From: Erwinia sp. 198
GTDB lineage: Bacteria > Pseudomonadota > Gammaproteobacteria > Enterobacterales > Enterobacteriaceae
DNA length: 41,913 nucleotides
Assembly: GCF_003937915.1 (NCBI RefSeq)
Contig: NZ_RHUM01000005.1
Coordinates: forward strand, 1-41,913
Reading direction: 5' to 3'
The position numbers were made by a program, and so were the translations under genes. Below are positions 9,321-16,868 of the stretch, piece after piece. Position 1 is the first letter of the stretch; every line of letters starts with the position of its first letter. The notes beneath the pieces are model-generated. The model had not been told where the DNA came from. It saw only the letters and a list, made by a program, of their open reading frames with translations, and did not search any database.

Positions 9321-10785
9321 ATAACAGCCACTCTATAGGCAAACGCCAGACCAGCCGCACCAGCAGCCGCTGAATAAAACGCGTGCCCGGCTCGTGACGA
9401 TGAACGATCTCTTTATCGCCTTCTCCGGGATATTCCACCCAGTTTACCCTGCCCCATTTATCCAGTCTCAGTGTCCAGGCGCGATCGCGCATCCGGCTGA
9501 TAAAACGCTGATGGATGCTGGTGGCTAACGGTTTGCTTTCAATCACAAAACCCATTTCGGTATTGAGCATGGCCGAGCGCGGATCGAAATTAAACGAGCC
9601 GATAAACACTTTTTCACTGTCGACGCTAAAAGTTTTGGCGTGCAGGCTGGAACCGGAGTTCCCGGTCAGACCGCGATCGTGCGGCTTTTCACGTAGCCCG
9701 GTGTTAGGTTTCAGCTCATAAAGCGTGATGCCGTGCCGCAGCAGCTTTTTGCGCCACTTGGCATAGCCTGCATGCACCACCGACACATCGTTTGCCGCCA
9801 GCGAATTGGTCAAAATCGCTATTTTCACGCCTTTTCTGACCAGCCCCAACAGCTGCGCCACGCCCGCGCGAGTAGGCACAAAGTAGGCGGAGATAATATC
9901 GAACTGCCGCTGGGGCTGGCCGATCACTTCTAACATACGCTGCGGCAGCAGCGTTGACTGTTTGGCACGGCCCAGTCCCTTACGAGGATCGTCGCTAAGC
10001 AGGCGCGTTTTGGCCCAGGTAAGCGGCAGATCGCCCGCAGCCAGCTGCGTGGTAAAGGAGGAGGCTTTAATGCGTTGCAAATAGCGTTTCACCTGCGGGT
10101 TGTTCAGCCACTCGGCGGGCAGCGATGCCGCCGCGCGTTCAGCTTCATGCTCAACATCCACCACTTTACTGAAGGGCTGCACGGCATGGCTTTGCCAGTA
10201 ACGTTCAAAATCATCCGTCACCTCGTTCACTACCGGGCCGATAGCCATCACATCCAGATCGGAAAAAAGCGGTTCGTCGCCTGCGCCGAAGTATTCATCG
10301 CCTACGTTACGGCCACCCACAATAGTAACTTCCCGATCGACGGTAAAACTTTTGTTGTGCATACGTCGGTTAAGCCGGGCGAAATCGGTGAGATAGCCCA
10401 GCGCGCGCAGCGTACGAAATGAGAAAGCATTAAACAGCCGGACCTGAATATTTTTATGGCGGCTCAGCTCGCTTAGCGTGTGGTCCAGCCCCATCGTGTT
10501 GTTGTCATCCAGCAGCAGTCGCACCTGCACGCCGCGATCTGCCGCCGCCAACACGGCGCTGAACAGCAGGCGGCCGGACATATCGTCCTGCCAGATATAG
10601 TACTGAATATCCAGCGTGCGTTCGGCGTTAGCCATCAGCTGATAGCGGGCAGCAAAGGCGTCCAGGCCCTCTTCCAGCGGATAAATGCCGCTGTGTTCAG
10701 GGTGACTCTCTACCAGAGAGGAAACGGCACTCGTCAGCGACGCGCGTGCGGCTGGCTCATCTTCTGGCGCAAAAGCTTCAACCAC
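9319..10785 (-). CDS. clsC: ClsC cardiolipin synthase (phospholipase D family)
   Basis: A 488-residue PLD-superfamily enzyme. In E. coli ClsC condenses phosphatidylethanolamine with phosphatidylglycerol to cardiolipin together with its neighbour YmdB. Two HKD motifs are intact: H143-x-K145-x4-D150 (MHNKSFTVD) followed by GGRNVGDEYF, and H382-x-K384-x4-D389 (LHAKTFSVD) followed by IGSFNFDPRS. The protein ends VRLVWRLPIEWLL like the K-12 enzyme. The start is GTG with AAGGAAG seven bases upstream. There is no N-terminal TM helix. In E. coli ymdB lies directly upstream and stimulates ClsC; here no ymdB is present, and a divergent glycosidase-like gene takes its place. Confidence 0.94.
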   Translation of the reverse strand: MVEAFAPEDEPAARASLTSAVSSLVESHPEHSGIYPLEEGLDAFAARYQLMANAERTLDIQYYIWQDDMSGRLLFSAVLAAADRGVQVRLLLDDNNTMGLDHTLSELSRHKNIQVRLFNAFSFRTLRALGYLTDFARLNRRMHNKSFTVDREVTIVGGRNVGDEYFGAGDEPLFSDLDVMAIGPVVNEVTDDFERYWQSHAVQPFSKVVDVEHEAERAAASLPAEWLNNPQVKRYLQRIKASSFTTQLAAGDLPLTWAKTRLLSDDPRKGLGRAKQSTLLPQRMLEVIGQPQRQFDIISAYFVPTRAGVAQLLGLVRKGVKIAILTNSLAANDVSVVHAGYAKWRKKLLRHGITLYELKPNTGLREKPHDRGLTGNSGSSLHAKTFSVDSEKVFIGSFNFDPRSAMLNTEMGFVIESKPLATSIHQRFISRMRDRAWTLRLDKWGRVNWVEYPGEGDKEIVHRHEPGTRFIQRLLVRLVWRLPIEWLL

Positions 10786-10926
10786 GGTTCTTCCTTATTT
10801 TAACTTACCGATATACAGGCGGTGAGAAACAATCCAGGCACTCTCTATTATTGTTCCAGTTATGGCAGATTGTCATGCGACTGTTCTGATAGCGGTGCGG
10901 CAGCAGTGATAAACATAGTCGTTAAT

Positions 10927-10944
10927 ACCAATTGGTCTAGACTT
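10927..10944. promoter_or_regulatory. Overlapping palindromes, candidate GntR-type operator
   Basis: ACCAATTGGT (10927-10936) and GTCTAGAC (10935-10942) are two perfect palindromes that share two bases. The composite TTGGTCTAGACTTA resembles the TGGTCTAGACCA sites bound by GntR/HutC-family regulators such as NagR and DasR, with the right half degenerate. It lies 40 bases before the ATG of the glycosidase-like gene. The assignment is inference from similarity of the site. Confidence 0.4.
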
Positions 10945-10982
10945 AGCGCATATCGCGCAGGTTTTGCTATGAGGAAAACGTC

Positions 10983-12137
10983 ATGAGAGTAACGCATCCG
11001 CTGCCGTCTCAGAGGCGCGACCAGCCGCTGTTCAAAAGCTTTTTCCAGGGCAGTTTCGCCTGCTCCACCGCCTGTCGAGGCGAGGGAAAAAGAGTGGATC
11101 TGGTGATCAACAGCGGCCACGATATGCTGCTGGAGAAAGACTATGCGCAGCTGGCGGCTAACCAGCTGCTCACGGCGCGCGACAGCGCCCGCTGGTATTT
11201 GATTGAAAAGACGCCGGGCCACTATGACTGGTCGACCTTTCTACCTATGCTGCACGCCGCGGAAAACAACGGGCTGGAAATTATCTGGGAGCTGGCGCAC
11301 TTTGGCTGGCCCGACGGCCTGGACATCTGGCAGCCAGCCTTTGTCGAACGCTTTGCCGCCTTTGCCCGCGCTATGGCTTGTCTGATGCGGGATGAAGGCT
11401 ACGAGACACCTTTTTTCACCCCGGTTAACCAGATCTCGTTCTGGGCATGGGCAGGCGCCGAAGCCGCGCTGTTTAATCCTGGCGTGACGGGCCGTGGCAA
11501 GGCGCTGAAGCAACAGCTGGTCAGGGCTTCGCTTGCCGCGATGCGCGCGATCCGCGAAGAGCTGCCGGGCGCAAGATTTGTGCTGACCGATCCGTTGGTA
11601 CATATCGCCACGCAGGAAACGTCAGCGGCCGCTCGCGAAGAGGCTCTGCGCCAGCACGACGCGCAGTTTGAGGCCTGGGATATGCTAAGCGGGCGGCTGA
11701 TGCCCGAGCTGGGCGGGGATCCTTCGCTGCTGGATATTATTGGCCTTAATTACTATCCCGATAACCAGTGGTATTTAAACGGCGATCCGCTTACGCCCGA
11801 ACGGGCTGAATACCGCGAGCTGTCCAGCCTGCTGCTGGAAGTCTGGCAGCGATATCAACGTCCGCTGCTGATAGCGGAAACGGGCGCGGAAGGCGATAAG
11901 CGCGCGCCCTGGCTGCGAACCGTCGTAGAACAGGTCATGCAGGCCAGGGAACAGGGCGCAGATGTGGAGGGCGTTTCGATTTTTCCGGTGGTGGACTACC
12001 CTTCATGGGCCGACGATCGGCGCTCGCCGGGCGGGCTGTTTGGCCTGCCTGATGCCAATGGCAACCGTACGGTTTGCGAGCCCTATGCGCTGGAGCTGCG
12101 CAGCCAGCATATCAGGATGAAGTCTTTAGGGGGATGA
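10983..12137 (+). CDS. GH1-like (clan A) glycoside hydrolase homologue, altered acid/base motif
   Basis: A 384-residue cytoplasmic protein with a (beta/alpha)8 glycosidase look. TARDSARWYLIEKTPGHYDW at residues 64-83 resembles the GH1 segment preceding the barrel core, IIGLNYYPDNQW at 252-263 resembles the GH1 GLNYY motif, and IAETGAEGD places a nucleophile-like Glu at 299. The segment where GH1 enzymes have T-x-N-E-P reads TPVNQI, so the acid/base Glu is Gln at 150. The protein is shorter than canonical GH1 enzymes (about 450 aa). It could be an active enzyme with unusual catalysis or a binding protein; the substrate is unknown. GAGGAAAACGTC precedes ATG. It overlaps the convergent small gene by 26 bases and stands where ymdB lies in E. 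coli. Confidence 0.7.
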   Translation: MRVTHPLPSQRRDQPLFKSFFQGSFACSTACRGEGKRVDLVINSGHDMLLEKDYAQLAANQLLTARDSARWYLIEKTPGHYDWSTFLPMLHAAENNGLEIIWELAHFGWPDGLDIWQPAFVERFAAFARAMACLMRDEGYETPFFTPVNQISFWAWAGAEAALFNPGVTGRGKALKQQLVRASLAAMRAIREELPGARFVLTDPLVHIATQETSAAAREEALRQHDAQFEAWDMLSGRLMPELGGDPSLLDIIGLNYYPDNQWYLNGDPLTPERAEYRELSSLLLEVWQRYQRPLLIAETGAEGDKRAPWLRTVVEQVMQAREQGADVEGVSIFPVVDYPSWADDRRSPGGLFGLPDANGNRTVCEPYALELRSQHIRMKSLGG

Positions 12138-12291
12138 CGGACGAGGGTGGCGCGCACTCCTGCAGCGGATAAGGCACCGGCGTGCGCCGCACGTCTGACA
12201 GCCAGGTGAGCACAAAGATAACCGCCACGGCGATCAGCCCGGCGGCCAGCAATCCTGTGAGCGCCAGCAGGCGATCTTCGCGAGTGTCCAT
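12112..12291 (-). CDS. Small single-span membrane protein (59 aa)
   Basis: An unrecognised 59-residue protein. A charged N-terminus (MDTREDR) is followed by one hydrophobic helix (LLALTGLLAAGLIAVAVIFV, continuing LTWL), then a basic turn SDVRR, a proline-rich segment and one Cys in the tail. The start is well supported: GGAGG lies nine bases upstream of the ATG. The gene is 27 bases downstream of another small membrane ORF on the same strand, so the two look like an operon. Its 3' end overlaps the end of the convergent glycosidase-like gene by 26 bases. The positive-inside rule suggests an N-out or short hairpin topology, but this is not certain. Function unknown. Confidence 0.6.
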   Translation of the reverse strand: MDTREDRLLALTGLLAAGLIAVAVIFVLTWLSDVRRTPVPYPLQECAPPSSVIPLKTSS

Positions 12292-12318
12292 ACTCTTTTA
12301 CCTCCGTTCTGGCAACCA

Positions 12319-12459
12319 TTACGTCATTAATAACGTAACCAGCAGGACAAAGATTATCAGCGTAAAGGAAGCGACTGCAAGCACCACGATAGCAAAATGA
12401 GCATCGTCAAGCTGGTGACGCGACTCGCCGGAAAGACTTTCTTGCGTTGGTTCTGTCAT
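12319..12459 (-). CDS. Small single-span membrane protein (46 aa)
   Basis: An unrecognised 46-residue protein. A polar, charged first half (MTEPTQESLSGESRHQLDDA) is followed by a C-terminal hydrophobic helix (HFAIVVLAVASFTLIIFVLL, continuing VTLLMT) that runs to the stop codon, the layout of a tail-anchored or N-in small membrane protein. The SD is weak (AGTGA about eight bases before ATG). It lies directly upstream of the 59-residue membrane protein on the same strand. Its coding status is inferred from this pairing and from the clean TM helix; it could still be chance. Confidence 0.5.
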   Translation of the reverse strand: MTEPTQESLSGESRHQLDDAHFAIVVLAVASFTLIIFVLLVTLLMT

Positions 12460-12966
12460 GTTAATCACTGTCGGCTGGCCTGACACGCTGCCAGCCCTGC
12501 TCTGTTAAATACGCAAGGCACTCCGGGCAAAGCGTTATCGTTCTGACAAGGCAGCGCATAAATAAAATTTACGCTTTAGCGTCGCTGATTCCTTCAGGTA
12601 TCGTACATCTGCCGCGCATAAAAAAGGAGTGTATCATACTCCCTGCCTGGAAATGCAAAGATAACCCGCCTTATTTAATGCTACTGCCGTCTCAATTTTA
12701 AATCTCGATTTTTATTTATCGATAATTAAGCTCGCTTATAATGCAATCCGTACGATAGTTTTATGATCTTTTAACAATAGCAGGCACGCGATATGTCGCC
12801 GTTAAAAGCATTGAGACCTGAGTTTATTTTTAATAGAAATTAATAGCAGCGACAATGCGTATTAACAAACAGAGCCTATATTTTCCCTGAGTGGCAACAG
12901 CGCCATAAATGCAAACGCATAGCGGATACGTAGCTATTATTGCAAATTCATTACTACTGGAATAAT
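12460..12966. other. AT-rich intergenic region
   Basis: 507 bases without a supported gene. It holds a near-consensus TATAAT on the plus strand at about 12738-12743 with nothing coding downstream on that strand. A weak 5-bp stem at 12626-12642 is followed on the minus strand by T6, a possible terminator. Base composition is clearly more AT-rich than the flanking genes. The promoter for the two small membrane genes must lie in its right part. Confidence 0.4.
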
Positions 12967-13770
12967 TTATAGATGGCAAAGGTAGTGATAAAGCTCAGCG
13001 TCCTTTTTATCCAGGGTAAATTTGTTACACAGCCAGCTCTGATGGCAGGTTTTCTTGTATTCGGCCAGCAGGCCCAGCTCGTGTAATATCCTTATCCAGC
13101 CTCTGGTACCGTATCGCGGCTTTTCGTAAATTTTTTCCCGGATGGCCTTAACATCAACCCGCAGAAGACAGGTATGTATATTGCCGTATTCAGGATGAAT
13201 TTTCGTTGCGCCAATCTGTTCAAACAGCAAGTTTCTGATATAAAAAGCGGCCATTTTTTCTCTGACCTGCACCACGATGTCGTCTACTTTATCCACAAAA
13301 ATAGCGTACATCATTGTCTTCAGATAAAGCATAAAGACCAGGTTTTCCGTGCCCGCATCGCTCTTAATAGAGAGCGCGCCGATTTCCGTCACCTTTCGAT
13401 GCTGAAGATCGAGCGCCAGCAGCTCTTCGGCAAAAAGCTTACTGCACGGCAGTTTATTATTCTTCTCTCTGAGAACGCCGATCGTGCCCAACACCCGATC
13501 GCCTTTACGAGCGAGCAATAGCGTACTATTTTTATCAACCAGTCCTTCATTATAAAGAAAAAGCGCGCGGTTTTTTTTAACAAATCCTTTCTTTGCATAC
13601 TCTTCTTTTATTACATCCATACCCTTAAGAAAATCAATAAATCCGCCCGCAGGCGAGACATCAATGTCATTATCCAGTGATCTACTAAAGTGACATATCC
13701 TTAGCGTACCGCGATGGAGCACTCCATCCTGCACGGCTTTTTTCAGGACGGAACCCCTTATTAAAGTCAT
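12967..13770 (-). CDS. FeeM-like N-acyl amino acid synthase (GNAT/AHL-synthase-like fold)
   Basis: A 267-residue protein whose central region matches the layout of FeeM-type N-acyl amino acid synthases, relatives of LuxI that move a fatty acyl group from acyl-ACP to an amino acid. The order of elements is an early MDVIKEEYAKKGFV helix; LLLARKGDRVLGTIGVLREK (the strand that contacts the acyl donor); NKLPCSKLFAEELLALDLQ; RKVTEIGALSIKS (family T/S-E-[IV]-[GS]-x-L-[AS]-[VI]); then a helix, a FYIRNLLFEQIG block and a final Leu-rich strand LLRVDV. The about 60 residues after this are not recognised. The start has GAGAGG nine bases upstream. It lies 154 bases downstream of the DUF1275 gene on the same strand. 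The product identity is inferred; activity and acyl substrate are unknown. Confidence 0.65.
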   Translation of the reverse strand: MTLIRGSVLKKAVQDGVLHRGTLRICHFSRSLDNDIDVSPAGGFIDFLKGMDVIKEEYAKKGFVKKNRALFLYNEGLVDKNSTLLLARKGDRVLGTIGVLREKNNKLPCSKLFAEELLALDLQHRKVTEIGALSIKSDAGTENLVFMLYLKTMMYAIFVDKVDDIVVQVREKMAAFYIRNLLFEQIGATKIHPEYGNIHTCLLRVDVKAIREKIYEKPRYGTRGWIRILHELGLLAEYKKTCHQSWLCNKFTLDKKDAELYHYLCHL

Positions 13771-13892
13771 GTTTTACCTCTCAGAGCAACAGCGTAGACT
13801 CATAAAGGATAATAAAGTATTGCCGCATGAAAAGCTAAGAATAATCTTAAGCAAAACAGAAAGGAAATAAGACGGGCGTTTAAAATGAGGAG

Positions 13893-13912
13893 GGCCGGCC
13901 TCCCTGCCGGCC
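13893..13912 (-). other. GC hairpin between DUF1275 gene and FeeM-like gene
   Basis: A perfect 7-bp stem GGCCGGC / GCCGGCC with a six-base loop lies 13-32 bases after the DUF1275 stop on the minus strand. No T-run follows at once (CTCCTCATTTT), so it may act as a partial terminator or a transcript-end stabiliser inside the pair. Confidence 0.5.
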
Positions 13913-13924
13913 AAAGAATAAAGT

Positions 13925-14692
13925 TTAAGACAGACGTATCTTATTTAGTCCGTAAACGTTTTTTTTAGCTCTGTGCAGCGTGGCGGCGATTGCCCAAAGC
14001 GCCACGGCCGCCAGAAACACGCCCAGCCCCAGCATCGCCACAAAGCCGGCGAACCTGAACAGCAGCAGGCCGACGATACAGCCGGTCAAAAAGGAAAAGA
14101 CGGTCGTCAGATGGGTATAAAGCTGCTTCTGCTGAAAACGGCGCTCGCTGTAGGATACATGGCTGATAAAGGAAGAGACGAACGAGCCTAAGGCGATACC
14201 CGCATCCGTCAGCGTGCCGGTAATGTGCGTCGCCCTGACCCGCCCGTTGGAAAGCTGCGTGGACGTCGAGTTATGGATACCCATCAGGAAGCCCAGCAGC
14301 ACCGATATTTCCTTGTTATTGCCAGGCGAATAGAAAGCCAGCTCAAAGACGGATATCAGAGAGAGCACCACGCTTTCAGCCAGGATAATCAGACAGAAAA
14401 TGGTTCTGAGATTCTTTTTTAGACCCGCCAATACCATAAATCGTGCACAGACGGAGCCAATGACAAAAGCCGCGATCAGCACCGCCAGAAAAATCAGGCC
14501 TTGCGTATCGGCGCTGAAAACCTCTGAGGAGATCTGCGAGGTATTTCCTGTCATATGCGAGGGGAAAAAACCAAACGCGCCCAGCGCCATAGCGTTCAAA
14601 ATCCCTGCCGTGGTGGCCAATACTAATGCCAGGTAACGGTCTTCCGTGTGGGACCTGACCTTCTTTTTCTTAATCAGCACATTGTTCACCAT
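13925..14692 (-). CDS. DUF1275 (YoaK-type) membrane protein
   Basis: A 255-residue inner-membrane protein of the DUF1275/YoaK family with about six TM helices. The family signatures are present: AGILNAMALGAFGFFPSHMT followed by GNT near residue 30, and RVRATHITGTLTDAGIALG around residue 155. The function of the family is unknown; a transport role is often guessed. The N-terminus is basic (KKKKVRSHTEDR) and precedes the first helix. The SD is weak. It is upstream of the FeeM-like gene on the same strand, which suggests a two-gene unit. Confidence 0.85.
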   Translation of the reverse strand: MVNNVLIKKKKVRSHTEDRYLALVLATTAGILNAMALGAFGFFPSHMTGNTSQISSEVFSADTQGLIFLAVLIAAFVIGSVCARFMVLAGLKKNLRTIFCLIILAESVVLSLISVFELAFYSPGNNKEISVLLGFLMGIHNSTSTQLSNGRVRATHITGTLTDAGIALGSFVSSFISHVSYSERRFQQKQLYTHLTTVFSFLTGCIVGLLLFRFAGFVAMLGLGVFLAAVALWAIAATLHRAKKNVYGLNKIRLS

Positions 14693-14998
14693 TGAGTTGC
14701 GTGGAAGGAAAAGAGATAACGTAGGGTCCTGACAGTAAAACAGAACAAGCTTTAGCTTTATATGGCGCTAAAAGACGTTACGGAGCCTGATGATTATTCA
14801 GCCTGACTAAAGCTTAACGTACCTTTGTTAGACAAATGTAAATGTAGAGTAATGTTTCTTAATATTACCAGTAAGAACAATAAATTACAGATTAATCTGG
14901 AAAATTTAGCCGGACTGCCGGCAAAAATTGAGACGGTTTAAGGCGAGACTCTCGTCCCTTTTTTACAACGAACGATTCGCGGATTTAGCAGGAAATAA
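14693..14998. other. Intergenic region with a 9-bp inverted repeat
   Basis: 306 bases upstream of the DUF1275 gene, AT-rich, no gene seen. AAGCTTTAG (14747-14755) and CTAAAGCTT (14807-14815) form a perfect 9-bp inverted repeat with 51 bases between the arms. They could be paired operator half-sites. The DUF1275 promoter must lie here. Confidence 0.4.
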
Positions 14999-15330
14999 TC
15001 AGAAATCGTAGGCCATTGAAAGCTTAAGCTGCCGGGGGTTTCCCTGACAGATATAAGAGCCATAGCTTTCCACGCCCGACCAGTACTTCCTGTTGGTACG
15101 TTTCCCACGCCCGGACGCCAGGTCATTGCGTTCTGCTGCACGCTTATGCGCCAGCGCAGCCCTGCGTCCGGCGTGGTGTAGCTGTTCAGCTTTTGGGCAT
15201 GGGGGCGTGGGCATAGTGCGACCCGGAATGCGTTTTTGCGACGGCAGGCGTTTCTGCCGACATAGCTGGTGCGCCGGCAGACGCGACAAACGTCGCACCA
15301 GCGTATGACTGAAGTAACGGTGAAACCGGC
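14999..15330 (-). pseudogene. Remnant of a TonB-dependent siderophore receptor C-terminus
   Basis: On the minus strand, two frames together read like the last strands of a TonB-dependent outer-membrane receptor. One frame gives KLNSYTTPDAGLRWRISVQQ then NAMTWRPGVGNV, and the adjacent frame continues NRKYWSGVESYGSYICQGNP and RQLKLSMAYDF before TGA, ending in the aromatic Phe typical of beta-barrel proteins. A single-base indel near 15110 separates the two. Further upstream the similarity fades (RTSYVGRNACRRKNAF). No start, plug domain or TonB box is present, so only about 100 codons of a gene of about 700 survive. Ferrichrome/coprogen-type receptors (FhuE/FoxA-like) are the closest in wording, but the exact type is not determined. 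Confidence 0.7.
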
Positions 15331-15458
15331 CTGTATGGGCTGGCGGTTCCATGACAGCAACCTGACTGATAACCATTATCATTCGGATGGCGATTATCTT
15401 TATGCCTGCCGGGAAAACAAGCGATAAGCGCCACTCTTACCGCCACCGTCAGAATAGT

Positions 15459-15480
15459 AACCCGTTGCGCCGGGTTTTAT
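15459..15480 (-). terminator. Weak hairpin just after the efflux operon
   Basis: A 6-bp stem AACCCG / CGGGTT with a six-base loop begins right at the 3' end of the outer-membrane efflux gene. On the minus strand it is followed by ACTATTCTG, so termination would be poor; on the plus strand TTTTAT follows. A transcript-end element is likely; the strand is uncertain. Confidence 0.35.
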
Positions 15481-16868
15481 CCGCTGCCGGTTTCTCCTGC
15501 CTGCCAGCCGCCGCCCAGCGCCCGATAAAGATCTATCTGCGCCTGCAGCAAATTATTTTTTACCTGCACCAGGTTCAGCTGGGTGCTGAACAGCGTTCGC
15601 TGCGCGTCCAGCGCCTCCAGATAGGATGCGTAACCGTTCTGATAACGATTATTGGCAATATGCAGCGCCTCGCTCACTATCTGCTCCTGGGTTTGCAGCT
15701 CCGCCAGCTGCTCCTGATAGCGAGCGATAGCATCCAGATCGTTATTCACCTCGCTGAAAGCGTTGCGCACAACCTTCTCATAGTTAAACAGCGCCTGATT
15801 GCGGGCCGCCATAGAGACATCGACCTGCGCCGTCAGCGCCTCGCGGTTGAGGATGGGCGCCAGCACGCTGCCGCCGATGCTCCAGAGCCGGAACGGATTA
15901 TCCGCCAGCTGATGCACCTCGGCACTTTGCAGCGTGCCGCTGGCCGTCAAATTCAGCGAAGGCAGCAGGCGCGCTTTCGAGGAGGCCAGCGTGGCGTCAG
16001 CCGCCAGCAGCAGGCGCTGGGCCTGAACAATATCCGGACGCCGCTGTAAAAGTTCGGAAGGCAGCAGAGAAGGCAGCTGCTGCGGGGCAACCTGCTTAAA
16101 GCGCCCCTGTCGGGCGATTTCGCGAGGATTCATCCCCACCAGAATGCTGAGCGCATTCTCCTGCTGCGCAATCTGATGCCGCAGCACCGGGATCTGCGCT
16201 TTTGCCGTCTGGTATTCCGACTGCGACTGCACCCATTCCAGTCTGGAGGTATAGCCGGTTTCAAACTGCCGTTGCGCCAGCCGCAGCGAATTCTCACGCG
16301 TGGCGAGCGTCGCCTCCGTTACGCGCAGCTGTTCATCCAGCGCCAGCAGCGTCATATAGCCTGATGCCACCGAGCTGGCTACGGTCAACTCTGCGGCGGA
16401 AGACGCGGCCTGGATAGCCGCCAGCGAGGACTCAGCGGCCGCAATGTTACTGCTGCGCGCCCCCCACAAATCCACCTCATAATTGGCCTGAAGCAACCCT
16501 TGAAATACGGCGGATTCATGGGGCTGGCCGCTGACCGACGAGAGCGCTCTGGCGTGGCTGGCGGAGCCGCCTGCGCTCAGCGTGGGAAAGCTATCCCCCT
16601 CGGCCGCCCGCAGCTCAGCACGGTACTGATCGACGCGGGAGCGAGCGGTAAGGATATCCAGATTATGCTTCAGCGCCTGCTCAACCAGCACGTTCAGATG
16701 GCGATCGCCAAAGGCGCGCCACCATCCGGCTTCTACGGGCGAGGAAGGTCCGGCCTGATGGCGCCACTGCGTCGGAACGGGCAGCGCTCCCGGCGCCTTT
16801 TCGACTTTGGTGGCGCAGCCGACGGGCAGCAGGATAACGATCAGCAGCGCCAGCGCCTCAGGCCTCAT
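15477..16868 (-). CDS. Outer-membrane efflux lipoprotein (OprM/NodT family)
   Basis: A 463-residue TolC-like outer-membrane channel of the NodT/OprM family. A signal peptide ends in a lipobox (LLPVGC, Cys18), so the protein is lipid-anchored. Repeated coiled-coil helices with Ala/Gln/Leu-rich sequence follow, including ANYEVDLWGARSSNIAAAES and the second copy YEKVVRNAFSEVNNDLDA, the duplicated OEP domains. LLQRRPDIVQAQRLLLAADA is the family hallmark. It is the last gene of a four-gene tripartite efflux operon, with a 4-base ATGA overlap with the adaptor gene. It supplies its own exit duct, so the system need not use TolC. Confidence 0.92.
   Translation of the reverse strand: MRPEALALLIVILLPVGCATKVEKAPGALPVPTQWRHQAGPSSPVEAGWWRAFGDRHLNVLVEQALKHNLDILTARSRVDQYRAELRAAEGDSFPTLSAGGSASHARALSSVSGQPHESAVFQGLLQANYEVDLWGARSSNIAAAESSLAAIQAASSAAELTVASSVASGYMTLLALDEQLRVTEATLATRENSLRLAQRQFETGYTSRLEWVQSQSEYQTAKAQIPVLRHQIAQQENALSILVGMNPREIARQGRFKQVAPQQLPSLLPSELLQRRPDIVQAQRLLLAADATLASSKARLLPSLNLTASGTLQSAEVHQLADNPFRLWSIGGSVLAPILNREALTAQVDVSMAARNQALFNYEKVVRNAFSEVNNDLDAIARYQEQLAELQTQEQIVSEALHIANNRYQNGYASYLEALDAQRTLFSTQLNLVQVKNNLLQAQIDLYRALGGGWQAGETGSG

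Noticed and set aside
15305..15427. 40-codon plus-strand frame (MTEVTVKPACMGWRFHDSN...)
   Set aside because: No SD, overlaps the receptor remnant, no family match; possibly chance.
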